From Bacteroidota bacterium (GTDB lineage: Bacteria > Bacteroidota > Bacteroidia > Bacteroidales > Paludibacteraceae), in contig JAUZOL010000020.1 of assembly GCA_030706455.1 (NCBI GenBank), forward strand, positions 1 to 34,341: 34,341 bases of DNA, given 5' to 3'. Positions 1 through 6,982 of this stretch are shown here, piece by piece. Each line of letters starts with the position of its first letter. Within the stretch, counting starts at the first letter, position 1. The position numbers and the translations under genes are program-made. Under the pieces are notes generated by a model. That model ran no database searches and had not been told where the DNA came from. It saw only the letters and a program-made list of their open reading frames with translations.

Positions 1-1385
1 AACAATTTATCGCTTTGAAGAGTATAGGTAAACTTCTTATCCTTGGTAAATTGCTTGAACTGATCATATTCCGCATCCGTAATTCTGAATTTTTCCGGTT
101 CTGCGATAGACGCATGTGTTAATGCATACTGTGAGGCGAAATCAAAAATAATATTCTGGTTCATCAGATAATACGCAATACTCACTTTCATAGAGTCTTT
201 CACTTCTATATCGGGGCGGATTCCGCCACCATCGCGCACCGTACGGCCAATTTTTGTTTTGAACTCATGGGTAAGGCTATCGGCAACATGTATAGGCGTG
301 CCGTCATCTGTACGATTTGAATAATCAATTGCCTGAATACAACGTCCACTTGGAATATAGTATTTGGCGGTGGTAACTTTGAGGTGTCCATCATAAGGCA
401 ATTGACGAATAGACTGTACCAATCCTTTTCCAAAAGTACGAACCCCGATTATCACCGCACGATCCAAATCCTGCAGCGAACCGCTTAAAATCTCGGAAGC
501 CGAAGCTGTATTTTGTGACACCAGAATTGCCAACGGCATATCGGGCAATATCGGTTCGTTGATAGTACGGTAAGTGCGATCCCACTGTTTGAGTTTTCCG
601 CGTGTCGAAACCACTTCTGTATTCTTTGCAACGAAGAATCCAACCATTTTTACCGCCTCATCAATAATTCCACCCCCATTGTCACGAAGGTCGATTACCA
701 CCGAAGTTACGTGGTATTTATTCTTCAGTTCCAGCAAGGCGATTCGCATTTCTTCGGCTGCACTGTTGGTAAACTCATTGAGAAGTACATATCCTGTATT
801 ATTGCCAACAACTCCATAGTAAACCACCGGATTAATTGTAATCCGTTCACGCATAACCTCGAAAGAACGCACCTTGGTTTCTCCCGGACGCTGCACCTTA
901 ATTTTCACGATGGTTTTGGGTTGACCTTTCAACAAAGCACTAACCTCCGATGTTGATTTTCCTTTCAGGTTCAAACCATCCAGTTCAACCAACACATCAC
1001 CGGCTTTAAGACCTGCTTTTGCAGCCGGTTTTCCTTCATACGGTTCTGAAATAAATACCTGTCCCGATCTGCCTCCAATCAAAGCACCGATGCCGGCATA
1101 TTCTCCGGTAGTCATCATTTTGAGTTCATCCGTTTCTTCTTTTGGCATATAAACAGTGTAAGGATCAAGGCCTTCCAGCATATTATCGATACCGGAACGT
1201 ATCGTTTTATCATAGTTCAGTGTATCAACATAGAAGGCGTCAAGCTCTCTAACCACACTGTTGAACACATCCAGATTTTTGCTCAGAGAAAAACGTCTTT
1301 CATTAGCATCCTGTTGAGCAATCACCCCAAAGGATACCACGAGCAATGTTATAATCAGTAAGGAGAATTTACTAAATCGAATCAT
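1..1385 (-). CDS. S41 family C-terminal processing peptidase (CtpA/Prc-like), 3' end cut by window
   Basis: Reading leftward from the ATG at 1383-1385, the frame stays open to the window edge, giving about 461 residues without a stop, so the C-terminus is missing. The N-terminus is a hydrophobic signal peptide ending near AQQ (residue 25), so the protein is periplasmic or lipid-facing. A PDZ domain lies at about residues 90-180 and contains GEYAGIGALIG and AGLKAGDVLVELDG. The tail-specific protease core follows, with VVIDLRDNGGG at 229-239. The likely catalytic serine is S295 in NTASASEI and the lysine is K320 in TFGKGLVQ; their spacing of 25 residues equals that of E. coli Prc (S452/K477). 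The family cleaves proteins near their C-termini in the envelope. A -7 box (1411-1418) lies just upstream. The family assignment is firm, the substrate unknown. Confidence 0.93.
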   Translation of the reverse strand, partial: MIRFSKFSLLIITLLVVSFGVIAQQDANERRFSLSKNLDVFNSVVRELDAFYVDTLNYDKTIRSGIDNMLEGLDPYTVYMPKEETDELKMMTTGEYAGIGALIGGRSGQVFISEPYEGKPAAKAGLKAGDVLVELDGLNLKGKSTSEVSALLKGQPKTIVKIKVQRPGETKVRSFEVMRERITINPVVYYGVVGNNTGYVLLNEFTNSAAEEMRIALLELKNKYHVTSVVIDLRDNGGGIIDEAVKMVGFFVAKNTEVVSTRGKLKQWDRTYRTINEPILPDMPLAILVSQNTASASEILSGSLQDLDRAVIIGVRTFGKGLVQSIRQLPYDGHLKVTTAKYYIPSGRCIQAIDYSNRTDDGTPIHVADSLTHEFKTKIGRTVRDGGGIRPDIEVKDSMKVSIAYYLMNQNIIFDFASQYALTHASIAEPEKFRITDAEYDQFKQFTKDKKFTYTLQSDKL

Positions 1386-1410
1386 GTAGTGAGTTTGCTA
1401 TAAATTTGTG

Positions 1411-1418
1411 CAAAAGTA
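1411..1418 (-). promoter_or_regulatory. -7 promoter box for the S41 protease gene
   Basis: On the minus strand this reads TACTTTTG, an exact match to the Bacteroidota TAnnTTTG box, 25 bases before the start codon. No clear -33 TTTG was seen. Confidence 0.5.
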
Positions 1419-1602
1419 CGTATTATTTTCGGGAAACCTTATTTGTTAAAAGTAAAAATGGTTAAGTGCTAAACACCTAACAGAAAGAGCTTTCATCTGT
1501 TTCCTGAATAATTTCAGGATTCAAAGGTTTCAAGATTCCAAAATGGGAGGATACCTATGTTTGGGATGATTGGCATCCTGAATTTATGGGACATAACACA
1601 CA

Positions 1603-1635
1603 TTTGACGAATCGGAGGTTTAATGCCTATCTTTG
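1603..1635 (+). promoter_or_regulatory. Promoter (-33 TTTG / -7 TATCTTTG) for the FAD-dependent oxidoreductase
   Basis: TTTG at 1603-1606 and TATCTTTG at 1628-1635 are separated by 21 bases, a complete Bacteroidota housekeeping promoter. The ATG follows 21 bases after the -7 box, implying a short leader. The rest of the 1386-1656 gap holds no gene that I can see. Confidence 0.7.
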
Positions 1636-1656
1636 CACTCTCTAATAAAATAGTTT

Positions 1657-3213
1657 ATGCAATCCCTTCAACTGACCCTTTCGCCCGAACAGGCGCACAC
1701 CCCCGAGTTGTTGAAACAGGCTGTAGCCAAAGCGCTTTCGTTGCCTCCGACACAAATATCACATATTCGTCCTGTCCGTAAATCGATTGATGCCCGCGGA
1801 CGATTCGTCAAAATAAATCTATCCGTAGAGGTTTTTACCGGCAAAGAAGCCATCACCTCCGATACCATACCCTTGCATTATCAGGATGTAACCAACAAGG
1901 AGGAAGTAATCGTGGTGGGTGCTGGTCCTGCCGGTTTGTTTGCCGCGCTGCGACTGATTGAACTTGGCCTGAAGCCGATTCTTCTGGAACGCGGGCAAGC
2001 GGTGACCGAACGCAAAAGAGACCTTGCCCAAATGATCCGTAGCAATACTCTGAATCCCGAATCGAATTACTGTTTCGGTGAAGGCGGCGCCGGAGCTTTC
2101 TCCGATGGCAAACTCTATACCCGATCCAAGAAAAAAGGAGATGTACAACGCATTCTCTCTATCTTTCACCGGCACGGAGCTCAGGATGAGATTTTGTACG
2201 AAACCCACCCGCACATCGGTACCGACCGCCTGCCACAGGTAATCAAGGCCATGCGTGAAACGATTCTGGAACATGGAGGCGAAGTACGTTTCAACACCAA
2301 AGTCACGGGACTAAAGGTAGAAGATTCCCAAATAACCGGAGTGGAACTGGGAGACGGAAGCTCGCTTAAAAGCAAAGCGGTGATTCTGGCTACCGGTCAT
2401 TCGGCCCGCGACGTTTATCATCTTTTGCACAATAACAATATTGCTCTCGAAGCCAAAGGTTTTGCGATGGGCGTGCGGGTTGAACATCCGCAGGAACTGA
2501 TCGACAGCATTCAATACCATCGTCGCGAGCGGGGAGAATTTCTTCCGGCGGCCGCCTACAATCTGGTGGAACAGGTCGACGATCGCGGGGTTTATTCGTT
2601 TTGCATGTGTCCCGGTGGGCATATCGTTCCGGCTTCTACCGGCGCCAAAGAACTTGTGGTAAACGGCATGTCGGCATCACACCGCAACTCGCCTTTTGCC
2701 AATTCAGGCCTGGTGGTCGAAATCCGCCCCGAGGATTTGGGCGAGTATCAGCAATATGGCGTGTTGGCCGGATTGCACTTCCAGCAATACGTGGAAGAAC
2801 TGGCCTTTTTCAATAACGGCAGCAAAGGATTGACTGCTCCGGCACAGCGCGTAGGCGATTTCGTCAAAGGAAAACTCTCCGGTTCGTTACCCGACTGTTC
2901 CTATCTTCCGGGGGTACTCTCTTCCCCACTCCACTTTTGGTTACCACAACATATTTCCGGCCGCCTGCAACAAGGCTTTAAGAAATTCGACCGCAAAATG
3001 CACGGCTACCTCACCAACGAAGCATTAATTGTGGGTGTTGAGTCACGCTCTTCATCTCCGGTGCGCATTCCACGCGATATTGAAACCTATCAACACGTGC
3101 AGATTAGCGGACTATTCCCATGCGGCGAGGGAGCCGGTTATGCCGGAGGAATCACTTCGTCAGCCATCGACGGAGAGAATTGCGCGGCAGCGGCAAAACG
3201 GTATCTGGAATAA
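1657..3213 (+). CDS. NAD(P)/FAD-dependent oxidoreductase (COG2509-like dehydrogenase)
   Basis: This 518-residue flavoprotein has an N-terminal domain of about 75 residues, then a dinucleotide-binding motif VVGAGPAGLFAALRLIELG (residues 86-104; GAGPAG is the GxGxxG loop) ending at the acidic ERG that binds ribose. Other recognisable blocks are ESNYCFGEGGAGAFSDGKL, VILATGHSARDVY (second FAD contact), CMCPGGHIVPAS, and the C-terminal FPCGEGAGYAGGITSSAIDG that closes over the flavin. The set fits the uncharacterised FAD-dependent dehydrogenase family COG2509, common in Bacteroidota and cytoplasmic. The physiological substrate is not known. It is monocistronic: its own promoter lies upstream and a weak hairpin follows. 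The start is set by the promoter at 1603-1635. Confidence 0.88.
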   Translation: MQSLQLTLSPEQAHTPELLKQAVAKALSLPPTQISHIRPVRKSIDARGRFVKINLSVEVFTGKEAITSDTIPLHYQDVTNKEEVIVVGAGPAGLFAALRLIELGLKPILLERGQAVTERKRDLAQMIRSNTLNPESNYCFGEGGAGAFSDGKLYTRSKKKGDVQRILSIFHRHGAQDEILYETHPHIGTDRLPQVIKAMRETILEHGGEVRFNTKVTGLKVEDSQITGVELGDGSSLKSKAVILATGHSARDVYHLLHNNNIALEAKGFAMGVRVEHPQELIDSIQYHRRERGEFLPAAAYNLVEQVDDRGVYSFCMCPGGHIVPASTGAKELVVNGMSASHRNSPFANSGLVVEIRPEDLGEYQQYGVLAGLHFQQYVEELAFFNNGSKGLTAPAQRVGDFVKGKLSGSLPDCSYLPGVLSSPLHFWLPQHISGRLQQGFKKFDRKMHGYLTNEALIVGVESRSSSPVRIPRDIETYQHVQISGLFPCGEGAGYAGGITSSAIDGENCAAAAKRYLE

Positions 3214-3224
3214 CATTTTACATT

Positions 3225-3251
3225 CAGGCTGCCACCCCCAATGGCAGTCTG
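3225..3251 (+). terminator. Possible terminator hairpin after the FAD oxidoreductase
   Basis: CAGGCTGCCA (3225-3234) pairs with TGGCAGTCTG (3242-3251) over ten positions with one G-T wobble and a 7-base loop. No clear T-run follows, so termination is uncertain. Confidence 0.4.
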
Positions 3252-3316
3252 ATTTACATTCATTTCTCCTCAATATTTAAAAGAATATAAAAACAAACTC
3301 CCTGTCGCACCATTTA

Positions 3317-3333
3317 CTACGAAACATTCGTAG
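3317..3333. promoter_or_regulatory. Predicted BlaI-type operator palindrome
   Basis: CTACGAA-ACA-TTCGTAG is a perfect 7+3+7 inverted repeat 51 bases before the repressor start at 3385. BlaI/MecI repressors bind TACA/TGTA-like dyads as dimers; the TAC...GTA core fits. Its right end shares three bases with the -7 box at 3331-3338, so bound repressor should block RNA polymerase. Confidence 0.65.
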
Positions 3334-3338
3334 ATTTG
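3331..3338 (+). promoter_or_regulatory. -7 promoter box of the blaI-M56 operon
   Basis: TAGATTTG matches TAnnTTTG. It begins inside the right arm of the operator palindrome. It predicts a transcript start near 3344, upstream of the ATG at 3385. Confidence 0.55.
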
Positions 3339-3384
3339 CGACGTGATAATAATGGCCGTTTTATTACAGAAAGAAAAAACGATT

Positions 3385-3747
3385 ATGGAAAAACTGACAC
3401 CACAGGAAGAACAAGCCATGCAGGCGCTCTGGAAACTCAAGGAGGGCGGAGTTGTTAAGGATATTCTCGAAACCTATCCCGAACCACAGCCTCCCTACAC
3501 CACTCTTGCTTCGACAATGAAAAATCTGGAGAAGAAAGGGTATGTCAAAAGTCGCCGCTATGGCAATGTTTACTGGTACGAACCTGCATTGAGCTCCGAA
3601 AGTTATTCGGAAAAAATGCTTTCGGGCATTATCGACAATTACTTTCAAAGCTCCTACCGTTCGCTGGTAGCCTTCTTTGCTAAAAATGAGAAGATTTCGC
3701 GCGACGATCTGGAAGAGATCGTGAAATTGATCGAAAAACAGAAATAG
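3385..3747 (+). CDS. BlaI/MecI/CopY-family transcriptional repressor
   Basis: This 120-residue protein begins MEKLTPQEEQAMQALWKL, the usual opening of BlaI-family winged-helix repressors. The wing-helix block ILETYPEPQPPYTTLASTM / KNLEKKGYVKSRRYGNVYWYEP spans about residues 25-68. The C-terminal half is helical and would dimerise and hold the protease-sensitive site. A longer frame opens at 3343, but that GTG sits at the predicted transcript start, so I chose 3385. The stop codon and the start of the M56 gene are one base apart, showing co-transcription and probably translational coupling. By analogy with BlaI/BlaR1, the repressor represses its own operon until the M56 partner triggers its cleavage; the inducing signal is unknown. 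Confidence 0.9.
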   Translation: MEKLTPQEEQAMQALWKLKEGGVVKDILETYPEPQPPYTTLASTMKNLEKKGYVKSRRYGNVYWYEPALSSESYSEKMLSGIIDNYFQSSYRSLVAFFAKNEKISRDDLEEIVKLIEKQK

Positions 3748-3748
3748 T

Positions 3749-5341
3749 ATGGCACCTTTTACGCTCTATCTGTTGAAAGCAAACGGGGTGTTTATCCTGC
3801 TGTTTGCATTTTACCTGCTGTTTCTGCACCGCGACACTTTTTACAAAGCCAAGCGGGTGTATCTGCTGGGAATCATTGTGGCATCGGTTCTTTTGCCGCT
3901 GTTGCGTCCCGCGGCGCTCATTCCTCAAAAAGAAAGTGTACAGTATGTCATTCTGCTGGTCGGCGATTCGCTGAACAATTTGGCTCGTCCCGAAACATTC
4001 TCTTTGAGCACGATGCAATTAATCGATCTGTCGCTCTGTGTTGGAATTGCCGGAAGTCTGCTGCTTTTGCTGTTTCGTTATTTACAACTATGGTGGGTAA
4101 TGCGGCGTTGCAGAGTGGTTTGCTACGGTAATCAGAAAGTGTACGTTCCTGCGAAAGAGCTTAATCCGTTCTCGTATCAGGGGCGGATATTCCTCAATCC
4201 GGAACTGTACACAGAAGAGGAACTGGTGAGAATCATCCGGCACGAGCAGGCTCATATCGATCAAAAGCACGGAATCGATCTGATGCTGGTAGCGTTTTTT
4301 CAATCGTTGGTATGGATGAACCCGTTGTATTACTGGTTCGCACGTTCGGTACGCGAGAACATTGAGTTTCTGGCAGATCAACAGGTGTTGCGATCGGGAC
4401 AGGATCCGAAAGCATACCAGTATGCTTTGCTGAAAGTGGCTCAAAGCAGCTCGCTGCCACTGACTCAACATTTCAGTATTTCACACTTAAAAAAACGCAT
4501 TATCATGATGAATAAAAAACGCACCCACTCGCTGTGGACCAGCAAATACCTGCTGGTAGTACCTTTATTAATTGGAACCCTACTCGTTGTCAACGCAAAA
4601 GAGCTGAAAGATGCCTGGAGCAATGCCGATTTTTCTCAGCAAAGTCAATCCAAAGCAAGTTTGACATCTAGAGAAGACTCATCCTCACAAGACCAATCCG
4701 CATCACAATCTGAATCGACTGGTGACTCAATAAAACAAGTTACACAGAACGTAATCGTCCTACATACCGATCAGAAGAAATCATCAGAAGATCCGTTGAT
4801 TATTGTCAATGGCAAAGTGATTTCGAAAAAAGAGATGGAAAAGCTTGATGAGAAGTCAATCACAGCCATTGATGTATTAAAAGACAAAAATGCGATTTCG
4901 AAATTTGGAAAGAAAGGAAAAAACGGCGTTATTATCATCTCTACACAAACGACGAACGTACCTAAAGCAACGACCACTGTTGAGGTAAATTCGTCAGATA
5001 AGAAACAAAAACAGGTTTCAATATCCATCCTTAGACAAGGAGATGAGAACATGAATCATGTGGATACTATTGTCGAAGTATCTAATGATAAATACGGCAT
5101 TGCAAAAAGTAAAAAACAAAATATTATTGCAGTACGGGAATTTAAAAAGGTTCCGGCTCCCTCTCTCTACATTCTGGATGACAAATTTATCTCCAACGAG
5201 GAATTTTCAAAAATAGATGTAAAGACAATCCAGAAAATTGACGTATTGAAAGGTGAAACGGCAGAACAAAATTATGGCCCAAAAGCGAAAAATGGGGTTA
5301 TTATAATCACTACTAAAAAATTAAATACGGAAGAAAAATAA
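3749..5341 (+). CDS. M56-family (BlaR1-like) membrane metallopeptidase with two TonB-plug-like repeats
   Basis: This 530-residue protein has hydrophobic segments near residues 5-26, 36-52, 92-113 and 267-283, typical of BlaR1/MecR1 sensor proteases. The zinc site is HEQAH (165-169); the third ligand is probably E206 in ENIEFLADQQ. Beyond the last membrane segment, the exported part is not a penicillin-binding domain. It holds two copies of a module: residues 349-399, with PLIIVNG, ITAIDVLKD and KNGVIIIST, and residues 471-522, with SLYILDD, IQKIDVLKG and KNGVIIITT. Each resembles the end of a SusC/TonB-receptor plug. A Ser/Gln-rich linker (about 295-330) joins membrane and repeats. The role is inferred to be sensing an envelope signal and inactivating the adjacent BlaI-type repressor. 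Confidence 0.88.
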   Translation: MAPFTLYLLKANGVFILLFAFYLLFLHRDTFYKAKRVYLLGIIVASVLLPLLRPAALIPQKESVQYVILLVGDSLNNLARPETFSLSTMQLIDLSLCVGIAGSLLLLLFRYLQLWWVMRRCRVVCYGNQKVYVPAKELNPFSYQGRIFLNPELYTEEELVRIIRHEQAHIDQKHGIDLMLVAFFQSLVWMNPLYYWFARSVRENIEFLADQQVLRSGQDPKAYQYALLKVAQSSSLPLTQHFSISHLKKRIIMMNKKRTHSLWTSKYLLVVPLLIGTLLVVNAKELKDAWSNADFSQQSQSKASLTSREDSSSQDQSASQSESTGDSIKQVTQNVIVLHTDQKKSSEDPLIIVNGKVISKKEMEKLDEKSITAIDVLKDKNAISKFGKKGKNGVIIISTQTTNVPKATTTVEVNSSDKKQKQVSISILRQGDENMNHVDTIVEVSNDKYGIAKSKKQNIIAVREFKKVPAPSLYILDDKFISNEEFSKIDVKTIQKIDVLKGETAEQNYGPKAKNGVIIITTKKLNTEEK

Positions 5342-5361
5342 TTCTCTGCCGTCAAATACAA

Positions 5362-5405
5362 AAATCCTGCTGTAGAAAATCAGTTTTTACAGCAGGATTT
5401 TTTTC
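5362..5405. terminator. Terminator between the M56 gene and the GH28 gene, probably bidirectional
   Basis: AAATCCTGCTGTA (5362-5374) pairs perfectly with TACAGCAGGATTT (5388-5400) around a 13-base loop and is followed by T's on the plus strand. It lies between convergent genes. The A's before the left arm give a T-run on the minus strand too. Confidence 0.85.
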
Positions 5406-5424
5406 GTTTGTAACATCTCAATTT

Positions 5425-6849
5425 CTATTTCAACTCATACAGAGGATTTGAGGGTTGAATCATCTCCGGCACTTTCGGCGCATCAATCTTCACTGCGCCG
5501 GCCAGTCCTTTACCCGTCACGCTATTGATGCTCAACAAGGGTCCGTCGAAACCGCTCACGTTGATGTTGTCCAGATTGGCATTTTGGATATTAGCCAGCG
5601 ATATTCCTTTTTTGCAGGTTCCACTCACGTCGGTCAAAGTAAATCCTTGCAAAGGTTTTAGCGGATGTACGCTGGTTCCGTCTACCAAAACCGGCACTTC
5701 ATGCACCTTCACCCGCGAAAAGCTAAAATTCCTGACGGTCGGAATCCCATCCATTCCGGGAACCGGAAATTGATCCTGAATACCGCTTCCCAACAGATTG
5801 AAACGCAGGAATCCGCCTTCGGTACCGGCAACTTCTATATCCTCCACTTTAATATTTTCGATAAAAGCGCCCCGTCCCGGTCGGCTCTTGATATAGATGG
5901 CATGGGTTTTAGCGTAGGTAAACTTGCAGTTGCGAATCACCACATCGCGGATACCACCCGAAGTTTCACTGCCAATACCAATACAGGCAAAAATCGAATC
6001 GGCAAAGGTACAATTGGTGATGGTGACATCTTCGGTGGTACGCAGCAAGGTGTAGCCTTCCATTCCACGACCCGATTTCAGCGAGATACAATCGTCGCCG
6101 GTAGCAATGTCACAATTGTCAATCTTAACATGCTTGCAAGAATCGACATCGATGCCGTCGCCGTTACCACCAGTACTGCGGATCGTCAGGTTTTTAATCG
6201 TAATATTGTCGCAATAGGTAGGATGAATGGACCACATCTGATGATAATCGGTCGAGAAATCTTCTAAGCGAATACCCCGACAGCCAAGAGGTTCGATCAA
6301 AGCCGGATGACGCAGCGGATTTTGCGCATTGGGGCGACCGCCCAGGGCATGGCATCCCTTAATTTTCCCGGAACCGACAATCCCTATATTCTCGGCATCG
6401 ACAGCATAAATCAGCCCGACATGACCCTGAATCCATTTACCTTCCCAGCGCACCTGCATCACAAGATAGTCGGCAAAATCGGGGCTACCGGTAAGTACTG
6501 CATCTTTCTCCAAACGAAGCAAGGTATTCGATTTGAGAGCAATCCCGCCAATCAGGTAATTACCGCTCGGCACAAGCACTTCGCCTCCATCCAGCACCCA
6601 ACAGCGGTCGATTGCTTCCTGAATGGCCACCGTATCTTTGGTGACACCATCGCCTTTTGCGCCAAAATCACGGATATTAAGCTTGACTTCGTTTGGTGTG
6701 GTGGCACTTTTTTGCGCCGGCTTGGTTTGTTTCTTATTCTTTACGGACTGCGCACCGGCAATTCCGGGAATGGATCCCATTATAGGAGCTGCAAGCAAAC
6801 CGGCACCTGCTATTTTCAAAAATTTTCTTCTTGACGTGTTTTGGGTCAT
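5425..6849 (-). CDS. Glycoside hydrolase family 28 protein (polygalacturonase-like, probably exo-acting)
   Basis: This 474-residue protein starts with a Tat-type signal, SRRKFLK (6-12) followed by a hydrophobic stretch to AGA-Q (about 34), so it is exported folded. The body is a right-handed beta-helix of GH28: RDFGAKGDGVTKDT at 60-73, then the catalytic blocks NGDGIDVDS (D231), TGDDCISLKSG (D252, D253), GIGSETSGG (293-299) and HAIYIKSRPG (K321). These correspond to NTD, GDD, GHG and RIK of classical polygalacturonases. The GSE form in place of GHG is common in bacterial exo-polygalacturonase and rhamnogalacturonase branches, so exo activity on pectic substrates is my inference. It reads in the same direction as the GH13 gene 133 bases upstream; the two may be co-transcribed or independent. 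Confidence 0.9.
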   Translation of the reverse strand: MTQNTSRRKFLKIAGAGLLAAPIMGSIPGIAGAQSVKNKKQTKPAQKSATTPNEVKLNIRDFGAKGDGVTKDTVAIQEAIDRCWVLDGGEVLVPSGNYLIGGIALKSNTLLRLEKDAVLTGSPDFADYLVMQVRWEGKWIQGHVGLIYAVDAENIGIVGSGKIKGCHALGGRPNAQNPLRHPALIEPLGCRGIRLEDFSTDYHQMWSIHPTYCDNITIKNLTIRSTGGNGDGIDVDSCKHVKIDNCDIATGDDCISLKSGRGMEGYTLLRTTEDVTITNCTFADSIFACIGIGSETSGGIRDVVIRNCKFTYAKTHAIYIKSRPGRGAFIENIKVEDIEVAGTEGGFLRFNLLGSGIQDQFPVPGMDGIPTVRNFSFSRVKVHEVPVLVDGTSVHPLKPLQGFTLTDVSGTCKKGISLANIQNANLDNINVSGFDGPLLSINSVTGKGLAGAVKIDAPKVPEMIQPSNPLYELK

Positions 6850-6876
6850 GAATTTATATGTTTAGCTATATTTTCT

Positions 6877-6977
6877 TTTACCACAAAGGACTCAAAGGTA
6901 TTCTCCAAGAAACACAAAGTTACAATTCTTAAACTTAGCGTTCCTTCGTGACGGACTTAGTGCTCCTTTGTGGTAAA
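6877..6977. repeat. Inverted-repeat element in the GH28/GH13 spacer
   Basis: TTTACCACAAAGGA (6877-6890) recurs as its exact reverse complement TCCTTTGTGGTAAA (6964-6977), 73 bases apart. The interior carries further CAAAG-rich copies (CTCAAAGG, ACACAAAG) and CCTTCGTG. It fills most of the spacer. The minus-strand -7-like box CAAAGGTA (6893-6900) lies inside it. Confidence 0.75.
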
Positions 6978-6982
6978 TCCGA

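Noticed and set aside
5665-6834. Plus-strand open frames opposite the GH28 gene
   Set aside because: They are shadows of a clear GH28 gene with intact catalytic residues.
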